64,000 bases of DNA. Source: Bacillus_AB infantis_B (GTDB lineage Bacteria > Bacillota > Bacilli > Bacillales > Cytobacillaceae). The notes below the pieces were generated by a model that saw only the letters and a list, made by a program, of their open reading frames with translations, ran no database searches and was not told where the DNA came from. How positions within the stretch are numbered: position 1 is the stretch's first letter; each line of letters starts with the position of its first letter. Positions 18,135-27,246 of the stretch are shown in pieces. The stretch is from positions 310,001 through 374,000 of the forward strand of contig NZ_VTER01000002.1 in assembly GCF_008180445.1 (NCBI RefSeq). The letters are read 5' to 3'. The translations under genes were made by a program, and so were the position numbers.

Positions 18135-20525
18135 ATGGGCAGGGAAGATACAATTTTAATCAAAATTGGAATGTCATATAAAGATGGTATGACACCTGAA
18201 GAGTTGTACCATGCAACCAGCGTTAGCTGGGTAATTAGTGAGAGTAGACTTCGTACTGGCGATTTGAAATTTTATTGTGCGGTTTATAATAATGAAATAA
18301 AAGAAGTGTATAGCCTTGATAGCTATGAGATGGACAAACATCCAGATAACAAAGGGCGTTTTATTCTGGTTGGGAAAATTGCTGAGGAGCCTATGCGTTC
18401 AAAACTTCTAAATGTTAATGTGCATGATATACATAGAGGTTCAGGCAATCCAATAAAATATGTCAAAATGGAAGAATTATTATCAAAAGCTGCAAACGAA
18501 AATTCTGATGAAAATGCAGATGCACCAGGTAACCTGATAAAACTTCTATTTTGGGGTTTAGCCAAAAATAAACCGCAAGTCAGAACCTTAAGTACAAATA
18601 AGCCGAATCGGATAACTAATATAAATGATGATGGAATTTTTGTTGAGACTGAAAGTTCGAGACAAAAGTACGCAGAAGGAAAGAAGCCAAAACCATATTC
18701 TTTCATTAAGTTTGATTTTCTTGTAAGGGCATGGGAAGAGTTATTAAAAGTTAGAATAGCCACAGCAGATGATTTTATTGAGACAAAGGGCAGATCGCGT
18801 TTCATCATGGCATTTTTTCATGAATTACCTTTTGTTGAAAATCTTATAAGTAACGGTATACCTAAAATCAATTTAAAAGAATTTACTACAGACCAGTTGC
18901 CTGAAGCTAGCTTGGAGCAGACATTACAGCTTTTAAACGACATTGTAAACCAGGAAATAGACCCTAAAGAGATATCTCAGACATACAAAGAAGACTCAAT
19001 AAAACGGCTAAAGCTTCGTGCTCGTCAAGGGCTAAGGTTATTAGGCTTCTTAAATGGAGATTATCAAATTCAGCAAAGTATATTGGAAGAATATAAATCT
19101 GCATTAAATAAAGCCGAATTTCTATCAAAGCGAATCTTGCAGCATCCATATTTTTTAGTGGTTTATCAGATTCTTTCCCTTATAAAAGGCATAGATAAAT
19201 CTGATAAGCTTTCATTGCTCTCGGAAATTGGAATGACTATTGTTAGAAACTCTAAGGGCAATAATTTAATGGAACCATCTGTTTCCCAATATAGGACAAG
19301 AAATATTCTTAATTGGCTGAGAGAAGCAGGTTTGGTAAATGAGGAGTGGGATGTATTAGATGATAGGTTAAATTCAGAATACACCTCAGCTTCAGCTCAT
19401 TCCATGGTGCGAGAAAACGATTTTCCTGTATTATCTTTACAAGAAGTAATTGACCATATCAATCTATACATAGCCAGTAAGGGTTTTTATTACCCAAAGG
19501 AAGAAGTCATTAACTTATTCCTATCCCTAAAAACCAAACCTTTTGTGATCCTATCAGGCATCTCCGGAACAGGTAAAACCAAAATGGTTCAATGGTTTGC
19601 CGAAAGCTTAGGTGCGAATGAGAAAAATGGGCAGTTTACGTTGATTCCTGTTCGTCCTGATTGGAGTGACGGTTCTGACTTATTAGGATATGTGGATATC
19701 AAAGGCGATTTTAAAGAAGGGCCATTAACCAAAGCGATTAAAGCAGCGCAAAAGCAGCCTGATTTGCCTTACTTTGTTCTATTGGATGAGATGAATTTGG
19801 CACGGGTGGAGTACTATTTCAGTGATATTCTTAGTGTGATGGAGAGCAGAAGGTGGGAGAATGGGAAGGTTGTTTCGTCTGTTTTATTATCGGAGGAGAC
19901 CGCAAAAGTAGAAGTCACACTCCCTAATAATCTTTATGTGATTGGGACCGTTAATATGGATGAAACGACGCACCCTTTTAGTAAAAAGGTTTTGGACCGT
20001 GCCAATACCATCGAGTTTAATAGGGTTGAATTAGACAATTTATCTTTTCTCCATGACCTTAATGAAGTTGATCCATTATTAATTGGACAAACTCAGCTGG
20101 CATCAAAGTACTTGCACTTAAAGGACCTGTACAAGGAAGATACAGAGATTATTGAGAAGGCTACAAGTGAGCTGGTTAGGATAAATAAGAGTCTTCAGCT
20201 GATTAATGCCCATATTGGGTACCGGGTTAGGGATGAGATCTGCTTCTATCTGGCCTATAACAAGGACGGTGATCTGATGACTTTTGAGGAAGCCTTTGAT
20301 CATTGCATCCTCCAGAAGATCCTGCCGCGTCTGTCTGGGAGTGACCAAAGAATTGATAGGCTGCTAAGGGAGTTATATCTCATTTTCACTAACACGGAGT
20401 ATCAGGAGGATGAGGTAACCCAGTTTTATGAAGAAAGTGCTATTTATCCTAAGAGCGCTCGGAAAGTGATTGAGATGATTAGGAGGTTAAAGGACGATGG
20501 TTTTACATCCTTCTGGACCTCGTGA
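18135..20525 (+). CDS. McrB-like AAA+ NTPase (type IV restriction-like motor)
   Basis: A 796-residue protein; ATG at 18135 chosen because AAAGGAG lies 7 bases upstream. The C-terminal AAA+ domain has Walker A GISGTGKT (475-482), Walker B FVLLDEMNLARVEYYF (about 546-561) and the McrB-type signature GTVNMDETTHPFSKKVLDR (about 603-621). The N-terminal 115 residues, including VSWVISESRLRTGDLKFYCA and RGSGNPIKYVKMEEL, may be a small nucleic-acid or modified-base reader; the middle (about 300-420) contains a probable winged helix, NILNWLREAGLVNEEW. McrB-type rings assemble with a McrC-like nuclease, here the next gene, to cut modified or foreign DNA. Which nucleotide it uses cannot be seen. Confidence 0.85.
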   Translation: MGREDTILIKIGMSYKDGMTPEELYHATSVSWVISESRLRTGDLKFYCAVYNNEIKEVYSLDSYEMDKHPDNKGRFILVGKIAEEPMRSKLLNVNVHDIHRGSGNPIKYVKMEELLSKAANENSDENADAPGNLIKLLFWGLAKNKPQVRTLSTNKPNRITNINDDGIFVETESSRQKYAEGKKPKPYSFIKFDFLVRAWEELLKVRIATADDFIETKGRSRFIMAFFHELPFVENLISNGIPKINLKEFTTDQLPEASLEQTLQLLNDIVNQEIDPKEISQTYKEDSIKRLKLRARQGLRLLGFLNGDYQIQQSILEEYKSALNKAEFLSKRILQHPYFLVVYQILSLIKGIDKSDKLSLLSEIGMTIVRNSKGNNLMEPSVSQYRTRNILNWLREAGLVNEEWDVLDDRLNSEYTSASAHSMVRENDFPVLSLQEVIDHINLYIASKGFYYPKEEVINLFLSLKTKPFVILSGISGTGKTKMVQWFAESLGANEKNGQFTLIPVRPDWSDGSDLLGYVDIKGDFKEGPLTKAIKAAQKQPDLPYFVLLDEMNLARVEYYFSDILSVMESRRWENGKVVSSVLLSEETAKVEVTLPNNLYVIGTVNMDETTHPFSKKVLDRANTIEFNRVELDNLSFLHDLNEVDPLLIGQTQLASKYLHLKDLYKEDTEIIEKATSELVRINKSLQLINAHIGYRVRDEICFYLAYNKDGDLMTFEEAFDHCILQKILPRLSGSDQRIDRLLRELYLIFTNTEYQEDEVTQFYEESAIYPKSARKVIEMIRRLKDDGFTSFWTS

Positions 20526-22967
20526 TGATGTTGAATTGGTTAAGATTGAAACCGAAGATTTTTCTCTTGGGTGAAAGGAAAGCCTTATCATGAGAGGTAT
20601 GAAGGGTTAAAACAGTATCGTGCCATGGATAGGCATGATGTGATGCAGTTTTCTGTTCATGGGGATATGGTAAATCAGGTATTAGTCTATGATATTGAAG
20701 CGCAGGTACTTCAGGAATCTACTCAATTAAGGCCCATTTTTTTCGAGAATGGAGTCTATCAGGTTATTGTCATACCTAAAACAAGCAGAGACTTATCTTT
20801 TTATCATGAACATCCAGGTTTGAGGCAATCCGTTGCCAGAGTGGAGATCGCCCATACTTATATGTTGATGGGGAATTTACAGTTCCAGAATGAAGTGGGA
20901 TTGACGACCTTTGAAATTAGAGATGGCAATAAAAAGCTGTTAGAAGTAACATTAGAGATTTTCCCGGCAAAGCTTGATTACAAAAATGATTATAAAAAGC
21001 TGCTGGAAGAAGTGAACGATGAAATATATAATCTTGCCTTTCATTTTATCCGGAAAACCTATTTAGGGGCTAAAGTGAAGTTAGATGGCAAGCCATCACG
21101 AAGTGAATTTTACCGTTTGATCAGTAAGCATTTTGATCAGCTGCTTCAGGCTGTAAACCGCATTGAGCGGCAGCCTCATCATCTTCTCCAGAAAACGTAT
21201 GAAAAGGTGAGGGGAGACCAGTTAAATAAGCTAGACTCCAGAAGCAGGAGCTATCTGCAAAAAAGGCCTCACCTATTCACAGAGGTTCCAAATGGCATCC
21301 ATATCAATCACAAAACACTCATGCCAGCACAAGGTCTCCGCGTAAAGAAGGAGCTTACCTATGATACATTAGAAAACCGGTATGTAAAATGGATGATGCA
21401 GCGGGTCACTCACAAGCTTTATGATTTGCTGGATACTTTGAGGAATAGAAACTCAAGATGGGAAACAGAACCAGACACTGATCTTTTAGATAAACTGATC
21501 GAGATGATTAAGCAGCTGGAGGGGAAGCAGAAAAGCCCATTTTGGAAGGGAATAAGGAAGCTTGATCGTTCTGTTCACAGTTTGGTGCTTCAAATGGCAC
21601 CAGGCTACCGCGATGCTTTTCAAATCTATCTGACGGTTTCCAAAGGGTTAATGCTTCAGGGAAAGCTTTATCAGATGTCTGTAAAAGATGTAGCCACTCT
21701 GTATGAATACTGGACATTCTTGAAGCTCGGGCAAATTCTTGATAAAAAATATCAGCTGATGAGCCAGGACATTATTCAGGTAAACCGTGAAGGCTTGTTT
21801 GTAAATCTTCAAACCAACCGTTCAGCGACAAGAAAATATAAACATCCTTATACCAAAGAAGAAATTATACTGACATACCAGAAGTATGAAAGTGGTCTGC
21901 CAACCATTCCTCAAAAGCCCGATACGATGCTCAGCATAGCGAAAAAGGGGAAAGGCTTTACTTACAATTATGTATTTGATACCAAGTATCGTATTGATTA
22001 CGCCCAAGAAGGAAGCTATTATCAAAACCGATACAAGCAGCCAGGACCACTTGAGGACGACATTAACACCATGCACCGTTACCGGGATTCTATTGTTGCC
22101 CATAATGATGGGCCATACGAAAGAACCGCTTTTGGAGCGTATGTCCTTTTTCCATGGTTTAACGAAGAACTTTACCAGGAACATCACTTCTATAAAAGCA
22201 TCGACAAAGTAAACATTGGCGGGCTGCCATTTCTCCCGAATGCAACTGACCTGGTCGAGAGATTTGTGGAAAGGCTGATTGAAAAAAGCCCTGAAGAAAT
22301 CCAGGAAGAAGGAATCCTGCCAAGAGGTACATTAGAAGAGTGGAACTCCAGCCTGGAAGAGAAGGTTCTCATCGGGCTGGTTAGAGACCGTGAAGAGTAT
22401 GTGAGCTATAGACAGACTGGCTGCTACCGTATTCCTGTAGATAAATTGAGGGCGGGATGGCAGGAGACTAAGTATATCGCTCTTTATGTGAAGAGCGGTG
22501 TACTAGAGCATAATGGAGTTATTTGCTATGGCAGGGTTAAGGATATTAAGCCATTGAGATCAGGATTAGAGGAATATATGCAATTCGAAGTGGAGCATTG
22601 GATTAATTGTAATCCGATCATTAAGCCTGTAGGATATGGGATTGCTGAGTATATGTTTACCACATTGAGCAATCTGAAGGATGCTGCAGAGCTGCCTGAA
22701 CTGTTCATGAAGTCTGCGGAGGAAAAGACTTTATGGAGAATGCTCAGGAGGGTTTCGGACAGGATATCTATTGGGCTTGACGCTGTTGATCTTGATGCTG
22801 CTACTAGGGTTGAGGAGTATGGGATTAGGGATGTTTTGGTGAGGATTGATAGGGATAAGAGGGAAGTTTATTTGATTGGTGCAAGTGGTCATAAGACGGT
22901 TTACTTTGAGGTGTTGCAGAGGAATCCGGCTGGGGTTTTTAGGAGTTTGGTTGAGATGTTGGGTTGA
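20497..22967 (+). pseudogene. DUF2357/McrC-like PD-(D/E)XK nuclease with a probable one-base frameshift near the start
   Basis: The long frame from 20571 (GTG) encodes 798 residues with a DUF2357 N-terminal region and a nuclease core, PDTMLSI then YVFDTKYRIDY (about residue 464-474), the Asp-X-Lys pattern of the McrC-like fold. But GTG 20571 has no ribosome binding site. An ATG at 20497 has a strong AGGAGG (20481-20486), overlaps the McrB-like gene by 29 bases, and reads VELVKIETEDFSLG then TGA at 20572. Adding one T near 20567 would join it to WVKGKPYHERYEGLKQYR. So the real start is most likely 20497 and one base is missing. This could be a sequencing error or a true lesion; re-initiation at 20571 would still give nearly the full protein. 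Confidence 0.75.
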
Positions 22968-22997
22968 GTCAGGGGGGCGGTTCCTTGGCATTTTGTG
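22966..22997. repeat. Element A copy 2 (degenerate)
   Basis: GTCAGGGGGGCGGTTCCTTG followed by GCATTTTG, directly after the McrC-like stop, is a worn copy of the palindrome. The same gene-tail plus element junction recurs at 30060-30147. Confidence 0.5.
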
Positions 22998-23099
22998 GTT
23001 AGGTGAATGGCTATAACTAGACAACTATGATTAATAAAATAATTTTATACTTTAATATTTGAAGAAGAGAAATCGTTTGATGATTTCTCTTCTCCTTTT

Positions 23100-24218
23100 C
23101 TATATCCTGTCATAACGCATGAGAACGTCAAATTTATAATTTAAATCCAAGTTCATTGAACTATTCCTTAATGCTCCATTTTTCTGATAGGACTTATGTA
23201 ATAATTTTATTAATAACTCTAATCCTTCTTTTTGGTAACTATGTAGAGAGTCAAAGACGTACTTTATCTCTGAATTATTTATTGGTTTTATAAATTCAAA
23301 TAGCTTTCCGAGTAATCCAACAATTACATCAGACAATTGAATGTAAATGTCCTCATGAGACTTTTTAAACTTATAATTGTTCAATAACTTTTTATTTAAA
23401 TAAATTGGGTTCATTTGTTTTTGAACTTCAGTTTCTTCATCAAAGTAATGTTTTGATTGATTAAACATATATATATTTCTCTCATATAATAGTTTGTATT
23501 CATTAATAAATAAAAGGTCCGTATTATTTAATAATAAGGTTGGCTCTTTCATTTTATTTTTATTAATTAGGTAAATAAGGGCATTTTTTTCTATTAGTGA
23601 TTCTGGAGAATTATAATTAGTATCTTTGATGCATTGAATTATATCCTCATAAAAAGATACACTAGAGCTTTTACTGATATTTGGGTACTTGTGCTTTTCA
23701 AATATCTTTATAAAGGAATTAGTATTAGAGTAAACGAATCGGTATAACAATGTTTTATAGTAATTGGTTTCTTCCAAAATATTAAACGTAACTAATGAGT
23801 CAATAATATCTACTAAAGAATAATACAGATTGTCTAGCATTTGAAAATGTATATAGATATCCTTTTCTAACAACCAAGATAAGAAATATCTAATTTTCTT
23901 ACTTGAAATGCACTTTAAAAAGTCACTTCCTCTACCACAAACATATATAAACTTTACTTCATCCAAGGTTGGTTGTATTAATATCCTTTTTAATTCAATA
24001 AAGTCTTCATAAATGTTTGGAAAGTTCTCTTCAATGGCTATTCCCCCTAAAACGAAATCTTTGTTTTTATCAAAGTTTAGTTTTCCGTCTTTAATTCGAA
24101 ATACCCTGTAGTTATTTGTTTCATCATAATAAAAAGAATACTTTACATCAAAATTTAAAGTAGTATCAATATTCTTATATAGGTTTACTGCTTGTTCTCT
24201 AATTACTCCATATTCCAT
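23100..24218 (-). CDS. DUF3800-like protein
   Basis: A 372-residue protein on the opposite strand to the rest of the island. YSFYYDETNNYRVFRI near residue 27 followed by FVLGGIAIEE resembles the start of DUF3800 proteins, which have an RNase H-like fold with a conserved Asp-Glu near the N-terminus (here DE). Such proteins are often next to mobile elements and defence genes; their activity is unknown. The ATG has GGTGAGG upstream. The gene is very AT-rich (many AAT, TTA and ATA codons), unlike the neighbours, which suggests separate acquisition. The family call is moderate. Confidence 0.6.
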   Translation of the reverse strand: MEYGVIREQAVNLYKNIDTTLNFDVKYSFYYDETNNYRVFRIKDGKLNFDKNKDFVLGGIAIEENFPNIYEDFIELKRILIQPTLDEVKFIYVCGRGSDFLKCISSKKIRYFLSWLLEKDIYIHFQMLDNLYYSLVDIIDSLVTFNILEETNYYKTLLYRFVYSNTNSFIKIFEKHKYPNISKSSSVSFYEDIIQCIKDTNYNSPESLIEKNALIYLINKNKMKEPTLLLNNTDLLFINEYKLLYERNIYMFNQSKHYFDEETEVQKQMNPIYLNKKLLNNYKFKKSHEDIYIQLSDVIVGLLGKLFEFIKPINNSEIKYVFDSLHSYQKEGLELLIKLLHKSYQKNGALRNSSMNLDLNYKFDVLMRYDRI

Positions 24219-24270
24219 TAAAATTCCTCACCTTCAAATAAATTAAGTTTGTAGTTCTAAGAATCACGAA

Positions 24271-24290
24271 GCCAAGGGGACGGGTCCCTC
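24271..24290. repeat. Element A copy 3 (half copy)
   Basis: GCCAAGGGGACGGGTCCCTC keeps the left arm and centre but not the right arm (TTGGC is replaced by TGTGG). It sits in the 175-base divergent region between the DUF3800-like and coiled-coil genes. Confidence 0.6.
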
Positions 24291-24393
24291 TGTGGATGCG
24301 TGGGAATTATATCCTTGTTTATGGGTTTATTTGGTATAATTATAATAACATAGATATAGCCGGGAATCGTGCTTGCGTATAGAGGAGGATCCT

Positions 24394-24906
24394 ATGCTTA
24401 AGAAATCCCTAGAACTCTCAAAAATTGAAACAACAATCACCCGAAGGCAGAAAGAACTGTTGGAGTTGGAACAAAAGATAGAGGAAAAGAAAACGCTGCT
24501 TAAGCAGTTAAGTCGGAAAGTCCGAAAGCATGAAGAAAACAATGCTGCTGAAAAAGAGGTGGCAGTAGCGGAAGCAGTAGAAACCGCGCCTGCTTTCGAA
24601 AGAAAGATAGGGGTTATCGCCCAAACAGACTTGAAAAACCTTTTGGAAAGTGGCCGTGTTCCACTATCTGTGATAGAGAATTTGAAGGACAAAAGGTATT
24701 CTAAAAATACTTTTGACCTGAATTTTCCTTTGCTTAGGGAAGTAACGGACATGGGTAAGATTGATGAACTTAAGATGGATCATACTGGGCGGAGCCGGTA
24801 TTATGCTAAGCCTATTAGCGTTTTCGGGAAGAAGTATCTGTTGTGTTCGCAGTGGTATGATTCGAGTAAAACGAGGTTGGTTCGGTGGATAGGAAATTAT
24901 AAATAA
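24394..24906 (+). CDS. Coiled-coil protein next to Mrr
   Basis: A 170-residue protein. ATG 24394 is chosen because GAGGAGG lies just upstream; an earlier in-frame TTG would enclose it. Residues 1-50 are a heptad-rich coiled coil (KIETTITRRQKELLELEQKI and onward), then an alanine and glutamate-rich linker, then a folded C-terminal domain of about 95 residues with SRYYAKPISVFGKKYLLCSQ near its end, followed by WYDSSKTRLVRWI. I do not recognise the family. It is 24 bases upstream of the EVE-Mrr gene, so they are probably co-transcribed and it may be a partner or regulator of that nuclease. Confidence 0.7.
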   Translation: MLKKSLELSKIETTITRRQKELLELEQKIEEKKTLLKQLSRKVRKHEENNAAEKEVAVAEAVETAPAFERKIGVIAQTDLKNLLESGRVPLSVIENLKDKRYSKNTFDLNFPLLREVTDMGKIDELKMDHTGRSRYYAKPISVFGKKYLLCSQWYDSSKTRLVRWIGNYK

Positions 24907-24930
24907 TTTTGTAGATAGGGGTTGAGTTAA

Positions 24931-25914
24931 ATGACACAATGGTGGATGATTCGTGCAGGAGATGACAATGAACTTATACCGGTATGGAAAGAGAATGGGA
25001 TAGCTTCAATTGGCTGGCCACAAATAGGCAATCCAAAGGAATTTCATACCAAAGATCAAATGAATGCCAAAGCAGATATAGTCTTTATTGATGAAAAGCC
25101 CAAGTCCAGAAACAGCTGGGTAAATCAAGTTTGGAGATTCAGTAGAGAAATACGCAAAGGAGATCGGGTTATTACCTACTCTAAGGAAAAAAGAGAGTAC
25201 ATAATCGGGACAGTTACTGAGCCGCACTTTTATGACCTGAGCATTGGAAATCCAGATTATCCTAATACTATAAGAGTTAATTGGGAGCTACCTACTGTTG
25301 AAAGAGACTTACTTACTCAGGCTGCAAAGAATAGCTTAGGCTCTGTATTAACAGTCTTCCGAGTTGATCAATGGGGAGATGAAATCGAGCGACTATTAGA
25401 AAATCCATTTATAGATCCTACAGAAGGGGATTCCGACGAAGAAGAAGATGAGATTATTGAGGATTTGGTTAGTAAAGCTTTAGTTATGATTGAAGATAAA
25501 GTGGATAAGCTCGATCCCTGGCAAATGCAAGACTTAGTTGGCGGTCTACTACAGGCTATGGAATATAATGTGCAGATAAGTCCCAAAGGACCTGACGGCG
25601 GAGTAGATGTACTTGCCTTCAAAGATGCATTTGGTTTCGAGAAACCTATTATTAAAGTCCAGGTTAAACACCGTAAAAGTTCAGCATCAGCTCCTGAGGT
25701 GCAGCAGTTATTAGGTGCAAATCCAATCGATGCAAACTGTTTGTTTGTTTCTACAGGTGGATTTACTTCGCATGCTGAAGCTGTGGCTAAACATAATTCT
25801 GTCCGATTAGTCGATCTAGAGGAACTTGTTAGTCTCGTTGTGAAGTGGTACGAGAATATACCGAATGATAAAAGAGCTTTGTTACCTTTGCGAAAGTTTT
25901 ATGTTCCAGAGTAA
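24931..25914 (+). CDS. EVE-like/Mrr type IV restriction endonuclease
   Basis: A 327-residue protein. The N-terminal 130 residues begin WWMIRAGDDNELIPVWKEN then GIASIGW, a PUA/EVE-like domain known to read modified bases. The C-terminal Mrr catalytic domain has LDPWQMQDLVGGLLQAMEY, GPDGGVDVLAF (about 219-229) and IKVQVKHRKSS (about 240-250), the D...Q-X-K form of the PD-(D/E)XK site. An acidic linker (residues 168-180) joins them. This is a modification-dependent nuclease that would attack phage DNA carrying modified bases. It must be compatible with the resident cytosine methyltransferase, so it is unlikely to cut that enzyme's product. ATG 24931 follows GGGGTTGAG. Confidence 0.88.
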   Translation: MTQWWMIRAGDDNELIPVWKENGIASIGWPQIGNPKEFHTKDQMNAKADIVFIDEKPKSRNSWVNQVWRFSREIRKGDRVITYSKEKREYIIGTVTEPHFYDLSIGNPDYPNTIRVNWELPTVERDLLTQAAKNSLGSVLTVFRVDQWGDEIERLLENPFIDPTEGDSDEEEDEIIEDLVSKALVMIEDKVDKLDPWQMQDLVGGLLQAMEYNVQISPKGPDGGVDVLAFKDAFGFEKPIIKVQVKHRKSSASAPEVQQLLGANPIDANCLFVSTGGFTSHAEAVAKHNSVRLVDLEELVSLVVKWYENIPNDKRALLPLRKFYVPE

Positions 25915-25999
25915 TTGATGTTAACTTAGATGGGAATATATAATCTCTTAAAAAATAAATAATACGTGCTTAATTCATGTAGTTAATGAGGAATTGAAT

Positions 26000-26665
26000 A
26001 TGCAAAAAATAAATCATACAGTAATGAGTCTTTTGGTATTAATAGCATCGCTCTTAGAAGTCAATTTCACAAAAATAAGCATAGCATCAGTTACACAATA
26101 TCTATTCACATTAGTATTAGCTCTTTTAATCGCCAATTTTTTCACATGGCTTATCCATATTGTTGTTGAGAAAGGTTTGAATTGGTATGAAAAGCGAAAA
26201 CAAAGAAGTTATTCATTGCTTACATGGTTAGGGGATACAAATATCGTACTTGATTTGTATAGCGAACTGCAGGATGTTAAAACATTTAATCCCACTAATT
26301 TTCACGATAATTATGAATTAACAAAGCAGAAAATAAAACAGTATTATACATCAGATATAGAACTAAAAGGTTTCAAATATTATCTGGAAACACAAACCAC
26401 CAGTCAAAAATATACTTCAATACTTAATACAACACAGACAATTTTATTAGGTATAATTGTTCCTACTGTTCTAACCATTTTTAACTTAAAAAATTTTACT
26501 ACCACCGGAGTATCTTTAAATGCTTTGTTGTTTCTAGTATTATGGTTGATCTTATTAAATGGGATTGTCTTTATGTCAAATCAGATAGATAAAATGAAAG
26601 TATTATTGCGGCTTGTTAATGAGTGTATTGAAGAAACACCGCAGGAATCTAATCAACAATTATAA
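26000..26665 (+). CDS. Membrane protein of unknown function after Mrr
   Basis: A 221-residue protein with about four transmembrane segments: residues near 10-25 and 35-55, and near 150-170 and 180-200. Between the pairs is a cytoplasmic region of about 95 residues (LGDTNIVLDLYSELQDVKTF and onward). ATG 26000 is preferred since GAGGA ends 8 bases upstream. The two-pair layout with a cytoplasmic middle is seen in some membrane effectors of defence systems, but no family is recognised. It follows the Mrr gene by 85 bases and has a typical island-like AT-rich composition. Confidence 0.65.
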   Translation: MQKINHTVMSLLVLIASLLEVNFTKISIASVTQYLFTLVLALLIANFFTWLIHIVVEKGLNWYEKRKQRSYSLLTWLGDTNIVLDLYSELQDVKTFNPTNFHDNYELTKQKIKQYYTSDIELKGFKYYLETQTTSQKYTSILNTTQTILLGIIVPTVLTIFNLKNFTTTGVSLNALLFLVLWLILLNGIVFMSNQIDKMKVLLRLVNECIEETPQESNQQL

Positions 26666-26695
26666 AGCCAAGGGGACAGACCCCCTTGGCTCTTT
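26664..26695. repeat. Element A copy 4
   Basis: AGCCAAGGGGACAGACCCCC then TTGGCTCTTT, starting at the stop codon of the membrane protein gene; the T-run suggests terminator use. It also marks the left border of the duplicated lipoprotein fragment. Confidence 0.8.
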
Positions 26696-26696
26696 A

Positions 26697-27099
26697 CTAT
26701 TGATAATTAACAAATCCCAGAGCAGGATCCAATTCCAAAACATCCTTAGGTCATAAACGGCACATCCTTTTTATAAAACACTTTGAACCCGCCGTACTGG
26801 ATAGGCTGCTCCTGCACAAATTCATTGTATCCGACACTTTTGATTGCATCCAATCTATAGCCGTCGAAGTTGATGACGACTTCTGTGTTGTCTGTGGGAT
26901 GGGTGGAGTCATTATTGAAGAGGACATTTTCTGCGAATTGATGGACGATGACCATTTTGTCAGGCAGTCTATTCTCGGCTGTTAGGTTTGATACATATTC
27001 AATTGCCTCTTGAACTTCTTTCCCATTGTCTGTGCCTAAGTCCACTCCGGGAATTTGTCCTTCTTTGACATGGAATTCGGTATCGATGGCTAAGTGGAG
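26697..27099 (-). pseudogene. Truncated duplicate of the lipoprotein gene at 30534-31655
   Basis: This stretch is a near-copy of the last 400 or so bases of the lipoprotein gene. It keeps VQEAIEYVSNLTAEN, KMVIVHQFAENVL and TDNTEVVINFDG with scattered substitutions. A two-base loss where the intact gene has CCTTAGGGGTCATC (here CCTTAGGTCATA) shifts the end of the frame. The 5' part of the gene is missing: similarity stops at GATGGCTAAGTGGA, exactly where an element A copy begins. It has no start region and should not be functional. Confidence 0.85.
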
Positions 27100-27151
27100 C
27101 CAGGGGACCTGACCCCATGGCCCAAAAAATTAGCCAAGGGACCAGGCCCCA
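27098..27151. repeat. Element A copy 5, at a recombination junction
   Basis: AGCCAGGGGACCTGACCCCA then TGGCCC, followed by a second arm pair AGCCAAGGGACCAGGCCCCA. It replaces the missing 5' part of the duplicated lipoprotein gene and precedes the replication module. Confidence 0.75.
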
Positions 27152-27196
27152 TGAAACAACCTCAAAAAAAAGTTCCGCACACCATGTCCATTTCCC

Positions 27197-27223
27197 GTTC
27201 ACATCTATATATAAGAGGTGAAC
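27197..27223. promoter_or_regulatory. 27-bp palindrome before the replication initiator gene
   Basis: Arms GTTCACATCT and AGAGGTGAAC (one mismatch) flank ATATATA. It lies 23 bases before the ATG at 27247 and contains a -10-like TATATA, so it is a candidate operator or initiator-binding site. Confidence 0.55.
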
Positions 27224-27246
27224 AAACAAAAAGGAGTGATTGGGGA

